From: Letharia columbiana
Taxonomy: Eukaryota; Ascomycota; Lecanoromycetes; Lecanorales; Parmeliaceae
DNA: 64,000 nucleotides
Direction: 5' to 3'
NCBI RefSeq assembly: GCF_014066305.1
Contig: NW_023501047.1
Coordinates: 1-64,000, forward strand
In this document: in pieces, positions 33,525 through 43,632 of the stretch
Layout of the letters: each line of letters begins with the position of its first letter
Numbering within the stretch: position 1 is the first letter of the stretch
The notes under the pieces: generated by a model
The model's input: only the letters and a program-made list of their open reading frames with translations
Databases searched by the model: none
Told to the model about the DNA's origin: nothing
Position numbers and translations under genes: made by a program

Positions 33525-33955
33525 TAATCATTTTTTTTTGATCGGGGCTGTCGAGTAAATTTTGGTGAGCGATCTTTGATAAGCGATATCTGAATTCCTT
33601 ATCTTTAAATATCTATAAGACTAAATTTAGTAATTCTTTTTTTATCTAAAAGCTCACATTATATTCTATAGTTTAAACCAAAAATTTTAAAATTTTAATA
33701 GAAAACAAAAAAGTTATTCTAAAATCAAATAATGTACACCTGTTTTTTGATTAGGGCTGTCGAGCGGATTTTGGTGAGCGGACTTTGATGAGCGATATTT
33801 GAATTCCTTGCGCTTTAATAATTATAAGACCAAATTTCAAAATTCTTAAAAATTCGGAAAGCGCAGACTGCGCTCCAAAATTTGAAGTTTAAAATCTTAA
33901 AAAGTTAATAGAAAACAAAAAGTTTTTCTATATGTTAATAATGTACACCTATTTT
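33525..33955. repeat. Two diverged tandem copies of about 215 bp
   Basis: Each copy begins TTTTTTGAT(C/T)(G/A)GGGCTGTCGAG and ends AAAAAGTT...AATAATGTACACCT. Copies differ mainly by transitions. Confidence 0.75.
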
Positions 33956-34132
33956 TTTGATAGTTGCGGACGCTAATTTGTTTACCCGCGGTGTCTAACC
34001 AAAAAGCGTAGACCTGACGAATTGATGATTGGCTGCACATACAAATTCAAGGTTTTCTAGTTCAGCCCTATCTTATTCTTTTATATATACTGATATATTA
34101 ATTATTATTATTTAAAAAGTAAAAGTATTACT

Positions 34133-34277
34133 CGTAGTATTTAGAAGTAAGTAATTTAACTTAATAGCGCCGAGAGAGTTAATTAATTAAACTACGATTT
34201 TCGCGATAAATTAAGTAGTTTAATTAATTAACTCTTTCGACGCTATTAAGCGAGATTACTTACTTCTAAATACTACG
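34133..34277. repeat. Large imperfect hairpin, 63-bp arms, 19-bp loop
   Basis: Left arm 34133-34195 begins CGTAGTATTTAGAAGTAAGT. Right arm 34215-34277 ends ACTTACTTCTAAATACTACG. About 57 of 63 positions pair, and most mismatches are transitions. The loop centre is GATTTTCGCGATAAATTAA. Confidence 0.92.
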
Positions 34278-34282
34278 ATTAG

Positions 34283-34497
34283 AATTATTAGATAAATTAT
34301 ATAGATAAATTTAAATATATTTAAAGTTATATAGTAATATAAACTTAGTAATAGATAAATATATATTTATATATAGATTTTATTATAAGATTAATTCTTA
34401 TAGAAGTAAGAAGAAAAACGACTCCCTTAAGCTTCTGTATTAAGTCTACGTATATTAAGAGTCTTAGCCACACTACGGCTTTACTCGGTAGCCGAGT
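34283..34497. repeat. RIP-mutated copy of the repeat at 32381-32603
   Basis: Aligns with few gaps. Differences are overwhelmingly C-to-T and G-to-A relative to the other copy (CTACGTATGCCAAGAGTCAT versus CTACGTATATTAAGAGTCTT). Confidence 0.85.
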
Positions 34498-34500
34498 CCC

Positions 34501-35519
34501 CTTTAGGAACCTCAGCTAACATGACGTCTGATATGTGCTGACGGATGACGATGGAGGTACGAAAGGAGAAAGAGAGGGCGGTGAAGGCTTAATAACTACT
34601 GGCTCCGCGAATGCAGTGTCTACGTCGTCATAGCAACGGCATCCAATCGGAATTGTCGGCTTTGCCTTCGAAGATCCACTCTTGCTAATCGAAATTGTCG
34701 CCTGGGACAATCATGGTTCGCACATCGATCAACCAATCACACACACAGCGACCAGGCCATTCAAATGATACGCTGACCGGAAGTTTGCACTCGAAATTGC
34801 CACCACGGCCAGCATGTTATAACCGGAACATGCTTATTTGCAGACTGACGGCTCTACTAAAGGATCTACCCTCGTACTGACCAATTTATATCAATCTGCA
34901 ACGCTAACCACGTCTGATGACGAGAAGTAGAAGAAGAAGTCCAAATTAGGTCACGACTAATTTCCAATCCGTATCAAGATAAGCCAGTCTCAAAATCTTC
35001 TTGATAGTCAGCCCCAACACAAGTGTCCGGTCCCCAACACGCCCCTAGCTCTCTCACATTCGCAATACTCACCATATTATCGTCCGACGCGATCTCTTTC
35101 GTCAACCGATATCACTGAATCAGTTTATATATTTGTTCTAAGGATTGTCTTGAAGCTATCTGTTGATCTCCAGCAATCGTAGAGATGAAATGGATAAGAG
35201 CTGGACTTCGTTTGCTCCGACCGCCGTTGAACCCCACCCCCTTCAGCAAGATTCAAGTTACTGTCGGCGGGAGAAAAGGACAAATCTAGAGCCTCGGAAA
35301 GAAATAGTGTGTCTTCGAATGCGTCATCGTCTGCGCTCGACTGCTTCGTTAGCATTTTCTTGTGATAGAGTGCCGGCCATGGGGATATGCTCGCTTAGTA
35401 GCTGATAAGGGCGCAATCGAGGTCCTAAAGAGCTGGGAATGAAGAGAAATGGAATACTCCCCGATTGGCTAGGATAAAATGTACATAGCTGCACTGACAC
35501 AAGACTTACACATTGAAGA
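34501..35519. other. Intergenic, no gene recognised
   Basis: Normal base composition returns after the AT-rich block. Short frames on both strands show no domain. Confidence 0.4.
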
Positions 35520-36385
35520 TCAGCGAGACAGCTCATTGCGCATTGAATAGAACATTTCCTCTAAACGCAGATGAACAGAGCCATTCACACCGCGCCACAT
35601 ATCTCCACGATATCTGCTACATAAATCGATTATCACCCAACAGATCAAGAAAGACCCTGAAGAGAACACGAAGTACCACATAAACGAACGCACCATTCGA
35701 CAGCACCCCGCCTCCCTACCTCTCGTACGCTTTCCCTCCCCCTCATCCTCACCATACGGTTCATCAAACACGTCCAAACATCCCATCGCCGCATCTGCTC
35801 CAGGCTCACTCTTGCTCCTTTTCCCAAGGACCCCATCGCACTTTCCCAGCGACGATTTAACCCCGCTCATACCCGTATCCAGATAAAGCGCGCCAAGGAT
35901 AGTCCTAACAAACATAACCATCGTAACCTCCTCCGCCTCAGCGACCTTGGCCGAACACGTGTAATCGGAAACGAGGACTTGTACCAAGCCGACCCTCTCA
36001 CCAATATAGCGCGGGAGATTATCACCTGCCCCTCGTACGCACGATAGTCTCCAAATCTGTATCCCAAGTCATTATAAGTAATTGAAAACTCCAGATCCAG
36101 CATTCGAGCGAGAAACCGACAAACGTACATACCTTCAGCACTCTCTGCGCCGTATTTGACATTCTCCGCCAACGCAAGACCGATCGCGAATCCCCCAATA
36201 AGAGTCAGACGTTTATTACCATCAGGGGAAGTTCCGTTGTCGGTCATGCCCGACACGGATGTCCTGATGCCTTGCAGAGCCTCCCACGGAAGAGAGGTTT
36301 TCTAGAACCGGTGAAAGATGATATCCTCGATACGTTTGCGAGTGAGGGCGATGCGGGGGGTTACTTTTTCGAGTCGTGCCGCCAT
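35520..36385 (-). pseudogene. RNase III-fold protein, copy 2, disrupted
   Basis: From ATG 36385 the frame reads MAARLEKVTPRIALTRKRIE-DIIFHRF, then TAG (36302-36304), then KTSLPWEALQGI. It aligns without gaps to copy 1 (EEIIGYQFSDPWTIWEALQA), with the stop where copy 1 has Ser. It continues GNKRLTLIGGFAIGLALAEN (RNase III signature with all acidic residues lost). After a 76-nt intron (36132-36057) comes DLETIVRTRG. Then an extra base near 36025-36032 shifts the frame before GDNLPRYIGERVGLVQVLVS and VMFVRTILGALYLDTGM. The C-terminal extension to 35520 contains a hydrophobic stretch (FMWYFVFSSGSFLICWVIID), not seen in the other copies. Two independent lesions argue for a pseudogene, although initiation at a downstream ATG (MTDNGTSPDGNK) cannot be excluded. 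Confidence 0.72.
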
Positions 36386-36469
36386 AGTTGTGGAAGTTAT
36401 GGTGAAGAATAATCAATACTGGGTGGAGTCTGAGCGTGCCATGCAGCTTGGAAAAGAAAGAAAGCCTGT

Positions 36470-36736
36470 CTAGAGGAAACCTATCCCGAGGATCGTTGGA
36501 ACGCCATATGACTTGAAGAAAATGGACCTATCCAACATCATCACCACGGATTGCGGGGCTTGCAGAGCCTCCCATAACTGAAAGCGAGTGCGAGAACAAC
36601 GACCGATATCGACTGCAGTTAGTCTAAACATATTCACGGGCCTCGACGATACGCGTTCTCCCCAATCCACATCCCGTCCGTCTCCTCTTCCGTCCTCACC
36701 TATCACCCCATGGTTGTTCTCATAGTTACTCATCAA
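36470..36736 (-). pseudogene. Possible N-terminal relic of a further RNase III-like copy
   Basis: A minus-strand frame contains RFQLWEALQAPQSVVMMLDR. Its LWEALQAP matches the WEALQAA/RQALQTP helix of the neighbouring RNase III-like copies, but the rest cannot be aligned by eye. It lies directly upstream of copy 2. Confidence 0.3.
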
Positions 36737-38419
36737 CTAATCCCACCTCCCAAACAATTGCTCTATTGCGAAGAAACAATGAAAAAAATCTGAGCACAAA
36801 ACCCCTCAGTCCTTCTCAACCCACTACGAGCGCGACAGTAAGGAATAAGACCACCTTGAAGAAATCGAGTCAAGGGCGAAAACAAAGCATAACCATCTAC
36901 CACCCAACCGCACCCGTGCCCAACCTCCCACCAAAGAATCTCAAACGAGCAGGTAGCCCGCAAAACATGACTTCACACCGCCAGTCAACCAGCCCCTCAT
37001 CCCTTATCCTCATGACCCTGCAGAAGGCCGACGAATCACCGCTGGGCAAATTACAATTCTACCCCAAACCTTGATCCTTAAATTCGACCCATATTTTTAC
37101 CCCATGGGGTGATGGATGCATTCTTGGGGTTGAAATGTAATTTACATGTGCAGGTCGGGGCGTCCGGCGGGGACTGACCTCCTGCGCTTCTTGTAATCTT
37201 ATCATGATAATTTGGGTTCATTTTTAGGGTTTAAGGCTCCCGTTTTTGGGTAAGCCGGATCCTGTTTTATTATTTACATTGTATTATTTTCTACCCAGAT
37301 TTGAATGTATTTTGATTTTGGTTTCAATCACCGCTTCATCCCTCTGCAACCAATTCGGCAATCCATTTCACTCCGTTCCAACCAGGAGCTCGACTCCCCA
37401 TTCCCTTCCGTACGCAAAATGATGCTTCCTCTCGGGGTCCAACACCATCGTCTGGAGCGGACTCTGGAGCTTGGATAGAAAGAGTACGTTGTAGTGAAGT
37501 GTTAATTCTCTCACTCAAGAAGAGACGGCTTTGAACGCGTTCCTTTTCTCTTCTTCCTCGCTCGAAAGGACTGGGACTATAAAGTTCAGACGAAGAAGAA
37601 GAAGGAAAAAAACGGTTCGCTATACCACATCCTCGCATCCTACCCTACTTACCTTCATACCTCTCGATCACATGCGATTGAATCAGGGCCGTAGGTAGAT
37701 CAGTGATGCAATTCGACGGTCAAATATGAAGCCAGCCGTCAATCAGAAGAGAGGAAAAAACGAACCAAAGCGTTAAATACGTCTACAAACGTATTTCCCC
37801 TACTCGTGATCCCTCAGTCCTCGCCGATACTACATCTCACATCTCATATCTACGAAAAACCAGTCAAACAAGCCGTAGAGAAAAAAACAAGAGAAAAAAA
37901 ATCTGTCAAAGCACAAGCTTCCCAGCCAAAACCATTTCTTATTCTCACGCATCACACACACACACACACACAGAGGCCACATCAAGATAAGTCCAAACAA
38001 TTGGAATATTCCAACGCCGGCCAAAGCAACCCCAGAAGCCCGTGTCCACAGGCCTATTCTCGCACCCCGACACCAAGAACCCTTCCATGGCCCACGACAT
38101 AGGTCTGGAGCGAAGATACTAGGTCGCTATGTACAAACAGGCAAGCGTGAGTGGATGAGTGAGTTGGTCAGAAAACAATAGCTGTGCAAGAGATAGAGAT
38201 CGAAAGATCGAAAGAAGCTAGCTAGTGCAGAACAGGTAGGTGTATATGTGTGTATGCATGCAGCTCGCGTTGAACACGTGTCTTCTTCCGTGGACACATG
38301 TCTGAACAACACGCGACTATATCACTCAACCCGTAACCCCGTCCCACCATGTCGAGACGTCCAGTTTCGATGCAGCGCACCTACCACTTCCCCCCTCCCC
38401 CCTTTTTACCACATACAAC
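36737..38419. other. Intergenic with a (CA)n microsatellite
   Basis: (CA)10 at about 37953-37972. A plus-strand frame from 36766 is Pro/Ser/Lys-rich without a domain. No supported gene. Confidence 0.4.
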
Positions 38420-39111
38420 CTACGCCGCCCCAGCCCCGACGCCCTCCCCCGCAACCGCCCTCTCCGTCTCCCCATCAAACATGCGGAACCGCGCCAACAC
38501 GCCCCTCAAGCCCACGACGCCGCCGTCGCAGAAGACGGCCCCGAGGACCGCCCGGACCGTCCGGGCGAGATGGGTCGGGGCGTCGGGCCCGTCGAAGACG
38601 GGGCCGAGCTCCATCATGTGGCCGAGCTGGACGACGGAGGCGTCGGTGGCGACGGCTTTGGATTCGGTGGCGATTTCTAATAACACGGATCAAAATCAGT
38701 TTTAGAGATCAAAAATCATCGATCGAGTCAGCAACGAATAGTCAGCGCTGCTCCAAACTCCCCTTCCCTCTCCTTCCACCCCCATCCCCATCCCCACCAA
38801 TTCAAGAAAACCTCACACCCACCCCTCCACTCAGCCCCACGCGCGAAGAAAAAATCCGCGACCGTAAGTTCCAACGCCGCGTTCCCCACAACGGCGAGGC
38901 GTTTATTCCCCTCCTCGACGGAGCGCGCGTCCGTCCTTTCTACGAAATTGAGGGCGTGGTCGTGGAGGGGGGAGCCGGGGGTCTGGAGCGCCTGGCGGAG
39001 GTAGATGGGACGGTGGAAGAAGTGGCCGAGGGTGGGTTCGATGATGGCGAGGACTTTCTCCATCTTGGGGTCCGGGGCGCCGGGCGCGGGCGGTCGTGCT
39101 GGTTCCGTCAT
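38420..39111 (-). CDS. Small RNase III-fold protein, catalytic residues lost (copy 3)
   Basis: Exons 39111-38823 and 38676-38420 splice in phase across a 146-nt intron to about 181 aa. The N-terminus is Pro/Ala-rich (MTEPARPPAPGAPDPKMEKV), then LAIIEPTLGHFFHRPIYLRQ-ALQTPGS. The signature region is EEGNKRLAVVGNAALELTVA, and the second acidic segment is HLARTVRAVLGAVFCDGG. Against ERLEFLGD and ADVVEAV, the four acidic positions are Lys/Ala/Asn and Arg/Arg, so no metal site remains. The GN(K/R)RL core is shared with copies 1 and 2. The gene is GC-rich with no stop or frameshift, in contrast to copy 2. A start at the upstream in-frame ATG 39252 would add 47 His-rich residues; I prefer 39111. Confidence 0.72.
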
Positions 39112-40197
39112 GTTTGGGATGTCGGTCGGGTAGGTTTGAAGGGTTATGGGGGAAGTGAAAAGGGGGAGAAGATGGTGTTGGGTGAGTCTGTGATGAAGAT
39201 GGTGAGAGTTGAGATGGCGATGTGGTGTTCTGAAAGTCAAGCGGGTGCTCATGGCTCCTTATATCACAACGCTCGTGACGGTTGTCTCACAGGCGGGACA
39301 CGTCAGACAGACAATGTTTCTCCCGTCAAGCACCTGCGTCAAAGACGAAAAGCTGAAGCATAATTCACCAATGAAGCGGGTGAGGGTGTATCTAGCCACA
39401 GACGGGATCCCGATGCTTGAAACAAGATAGGTTCAAGTTTTGAATCCCTGGACCCATTCCCTAGTCAGGAACATTCCTCCGAGACGTGAAAACAACTGAG
39501 TGGCAAGATCGGAATGAGCAGCATCTGGTTGGACTTCTATCAGACCAGGCAGTAATGGCAAAATCCGCGCCATTTGTGAGACAAAGTGGTAGTCGTTTCG
39601 GTCATGGGGAAATGTCCTCAAACCTGTCAAACGCCTTCGGGCTGTCAAGCGATCAGATGGACGCTGAAATCAGTGTAGCAAGGGGAGTGAGGATTGTAAG
39701 GGTTGTGAGATACGAGATCTTGGTAGGGATGACTGATTCTCAGTATGAGTTGAAAAGCTTGCTCAATGGAATAGATCTTAGTGATACTCGGTAATGAATG
39801 GTTGTGGAGTCTTTTTGAGTTCCTAATGCATCTGCTATGATATCCAAATTATAAGGGGAGCTTGATGTTTTTGTGGAGGGAAAGGGGTTGGGAATAATCC
39901 TTCCTCCCATACTCGTCGCCCTCTTCTCGGTGACATCACATACCTTTCGTCACCCGGTCAAGTTGCAAGCCGAAAACAGAGATAGACTTCTTTGGACTCA
40001 AGCGGCCAACCACTGATGGAAATGCCGCTGCACATCACCATTCGTGAGTACATAGACCGGCGACTCAAACAACCATTTCTTAATCGTTTCCATGAAGCTC
40101 AAGTCGCCCTGGTACTTATGGTGAAAAGCAGGGGCCGAGGGAAAATAGAGTGTTGGTGCTCATATCTGATTTTAGCTGGGTCCAATTAAGGAGAACT
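39112..40197. other. Intergenic, nothing recognised
   Basis: Short frames on both strands, no domain, no repeats seen. Confidence 0.4.
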
Positions 40198-40890
40198 TTA
40201 TCTCCGAGAACATAGATTGTAGATGGGCGAACCGAACTCACATAATCCAACCCGAGTCAGCTCGCTTTCCGTTTCTAAAACTCTGTACCGTGCAAGAACT
40301 GACTCCGGCCCCGTTTCTAATTTCCCCGTCTGGATATGCATATGATAGACGCTGGCCTCAAAAGCGATGTTACGTTCGAGAAACACGTCTAAGAACGGCT
40401 TCCCATGCGCGTCTTCCACAAAGGCAAACAGACCTAGTATAGGCTCCCGCTCGACAAACCACAGCATGTTCTCCAACCCTGCAAGATTTCGCTCTCCGAA
40501 CAAGTCCAGAGAGGGTCCCAATACCAACGCAGCTGCTATCGTTAGATCGCACCTGTTCCTCCGTCTGCCGTGTCGCGACTTCCACAGCGCAGACAGCAAC
40601 AACTGCTCGCTGAATATGGGCTGGAGCGCAAAAGCTGCAGGGCGATAGCCTCCCGATCCATTCAAACTGCGCCGTCATACTTCGACTCCTGTGCCGATAA
40701 TTGCAGGTTGAGAATTTGGTATTTGTTCTTGCCGTATTTGCTGAGTAGCTCGTTGGTATAACTAGGGAAGCTTTGAGCATGTAGGAGAGGTGGGAGAAGG
40801 TCGTAGAGCTTTATCAGACGTACTCCCGGGTCCCAGGCCTGGTTGACCGGCCTGGAGAAGATGCTGTATTGCGAGCCACAGGTTTCCATA
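40198..40890 (-). pseudogene. Hypothetical fungal protein, two frames
   Basis: The first part reads METCGSQYSIFSRPVNQAWD, LIKLYDLLPPLLHAQSFPSY and LLSKYGKNKYQILNLQLSAQ, and stops at about 40676. The continuing part is in another frame: GGYRPAAFALQPIFSEQLLL, LENMLWFVEREPILGLFAFV, GKPFLDVFLERNIAFEASVY and HMHIQTGKLETG, to 40198. The two frames join at GCAGTTTGAATGG without splice signals, so a one-base lesion is likely. Composition is clearly protein-like, but I do not recognise the family. Confidence 0.45.
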
Positions 40891-42703
40891 TCTTCGAATC
40901 ATTTGGTGAATTGGGAGACTTGGCTTGTATCGGAAAGGAGTATGGCGACATCGATGTTTTTAATGTCGGTGCAGAAACAACGTAGTGATCTTGAGAAGGC
41001 AATTATGTCCTGAAAATGGCCTTGCCTCGCTTTAGTCAGTCACGGTATCTCTGAAATAAGCCGGCCTAACTAATACTGCCGCCCGTGACCAGACACCGAA
41101 CGCTACAGTCGGCGAATATTAGCGAGTCCTCCCGAGCGTGGCTTCACCAAGCCTTAATGTTTCTGGGACAGCTTACAAAAGTAGGTACGATGATGGTGTA
41201 CTTCATCGCCGAAAAGTCCCACGTGGCAAGTTCATCTTCAATGCCAGATTCCTCCGAACAAAAAGCGACTAAACGGTCTTCATAGTAGCGTGGGGGCGAG
41301 TAGACGAAAGTCACTCCCTATCATCCCAATCGTTCATTCAAATAGAACCGCCCATCTTTCCTTGAGCTGCTCAGAAATTCTCCAACCACTTGGATCCCAG
41401 CTCTGACTTCCTACCGCAATACAACTAGAAGAGCTGGTCAAATCAGGACAGAATGTCTCGTCATCAACCAATCCAATGAAGAGGATCAGATTGTGCCTTG
41501 TGATGCATTCTTCGGACCTCATTTTCGATTCCCACTGTACCTCAGTAGGATTTGTTTGCTGCGAAACAGCCGTCGATAATATCGAGGCCCTCAATCGCAA
41601 TTGGCTTAACAAGTCCCGAAGTCGCCAATATAGCTGTAGTTATGTGGCAGATAGGTATACAATTTGCTGGTCCGCAAGGCCAAGTGTTCCCCGAGTCAAG
41701 CCTGTTGGATGTCCCATGGGTAAACGCGTTGGCGAAATAAACACTGATTCATGCCAAAAAGATCAAGGGCGCCGATACTAACAAAGGATCAACCGGCCGG
41801 ACTTTCACAGCACTGGTGGTATCCGAGTTGCAGACGTGTGGGGAGTCCTGTTCGAACCGAATTCAAGGCCCACGAAAGGACGGAAGTACAACTCAACCAT
41901 AAGATTATGCCGGTGAAGTTTCGAACCGTTAACTTAAAAAAAGGGCTGCCGGCCTTGTAGGGTTCTACGACACCTGACAATCCTTGTGTCCTCAAGCTCA
42001 CCAATTTTCCTCCGCATAACAGGCAGAGGACGCCCCCCAATCCCAACAACTAAACTGCTCGAAAGAATTGAAAAAGGAAAAAATGCTCAGTCACCGAGGC
42101 GAGCGAGCGGGATATCTAGGCCCAGACAAGATCGCGACACGTGAAACATAACAGACCGAGCTCTCGCATGCAGCAGCGCGGGTGGATACATGTATGTACC
42201 CCTTTTATTTAGGTGTACAACCCCCAAGACTGTAAGTGTCCCGTATGGAACCCTCACCCTCCCAATCCAGACATTGTCAACCCAAGGCACTGACAAAACT
42301 ATCAACGCATCAGCTCTCCTTTTATGCCTCGAAAAATGTCGATACTTCGACCAGCAGGCACCAAGCCTTATAGTGCCTAGCAATGATAATACACACTGCC
42401 TCATGCCTCCTTTAAAACGAATAGCTAAAGAAGGCAGGGAAGGGGCGGCGTTTCGACTGATCCGTGACTCTTCAAGGGGCGCGTGCATGCAACTGCAGCC
42501 AACCGGAATGAAAAGGGAAACCATTCCGATGGTGAACGGGTAAACCATGCAGAAGCCGCCGATAGCGGTTCCATTCTCTTGACTCGAAGATTGAGTCTTA
42601 CACCGAACGCATTCCGAGGCGATCCCTCCAATTTATACGTACAGTAGAACCTTTCGATTCAGTATTTCGATCCTGCGACCATTCTCTCGACCCACACATC
42701 GAC
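40891..42703. other. Gene-poor region
   Basis: Several 60-150-codon frames exist on both strands but overlap each other and lack domains. Nothing supportable. Confidence 0.4.
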
Positions 42704-43632
42704 ATGACGTCTACATCTCTCTCATTCGGGGCGCTCCAAACGAATGTCCACGTTGGCGACCCTGTACAACTCCAATGGTTCGGTAATGAATCTGTGAGCA
42801 TACTTTTCTTTTCCGACGCATTCACGGGCGCAAAGTCTAACGCCCCAAACACTCAGCCTATAAGTTCGACACTCTGCCTAGACAGATTTAGATCGTTCCC
42901 GATCGTCTCTGTCATCGGTAGCAACATCACGGGCGAGTCATACACGTGGACGCCAAGTGACTCCCTCTCGACCGATCATTATAAGATTGAGCTCACGCAA
43001 CAGAACGAAGACAGCGTAATGAGTCTTGATATAGCACTTGGTGGAGGCGAGACTAACAGCGATCTATCGGATTCCTACGAAGTCCCACCTTCTGGTGACA
43101 ACGCTGTTTCCTCCACGGAGTCTACCGAAACTGCATCCTTTACGCAAGCCTCGGCCGCAGCCTCAACTAGCTCATCAAGCAAATTGGCAAGTGGGCACAG
43201 TTCCCCATTGGCCCCCTTGACCGCAACAGTGACTGCGCTGGCCCTACTGCAACTACTCTGGCTAGTACGGCCCCCTCACCAGACGGACAAAACATTTCAG
43301 TGCTCCAGCATGATGTTGGTGATGGTGCTATAGCGGGGATAGTAGTCGGCGTCGTTATATTCGCACTCCTGACCATGGCATCGGTAATGCTGTGCTTGCG
43401 CCGCCGACGCCGTTTCACGCAAAGAGCCGTCTCCGAGCTACCAAGCCATCAGACGGACGCTGAGACCAAATCAGATCCGAGGGCTACGATCTGGATTCCA
43501 GAGCTTGGTCAAGAGGGAGCTGTGTCTGGACCCCACGAGCTGGCAGGCACACCCACGCCTCTTGAATTGCATGGAGTGACTGAGCCATACCTCGCGGAAG
43601 GAAGATTATTCGAGATAGGGAACCCGGAGTGA
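42704..43632 (+). CDS. Kre9/KNH1-like Ser/Thr-rich single-pass membrane protein, frame break
   Basis: The N-terminal domain (LSFGALQTNVHVGDPVQLQW, NITGESYTWTPSDSLSTDHY, KIELTQQNEDSV) matches the Kre9/KNH1-type Ser-Thr-rich cell-wall domain (PF10342-like). It is followed by a Ser/Thr/Ala-rich stalk. The transmembrane segment AIAGIVVGVVIFALLTMASV-MLCL, the RRRRR stop-transfer and a short cytosolic tail ending at 43632 are in a different frame from the N-terminus; the change occurs around 43200-43260. A frameshift in the run of C at 43208-43214 or an unrecognised intron would explain it. No signal peptide is visible at this ATG, so an upstream exon may be missing. The role is probably at the cell surface or wall (family inference). 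Confidence 0.55.

Larger units (their letters stand above)
32700..34500. other. AT-rich, RIP-like block without genes
   Basis: Almost only A and T with many TA and few CA/TG dinucleotides and no open frames, bounded by the direct repeat pair 32381-32603 and 34283-34497. It looks like a retroelement or other duplicated element mutated by RIP beyond recognition. Confidence 0.75.

Noticed and set aside
38248..39363. 371-codon plus-strand open frame, Pro/Arg-rich
   Set aside because: Antisense to RNase III-like copy 3 in GC-rich DNA. Composition (RRRRRPRGPPG) is that of a shadow frame and no domain is seen.
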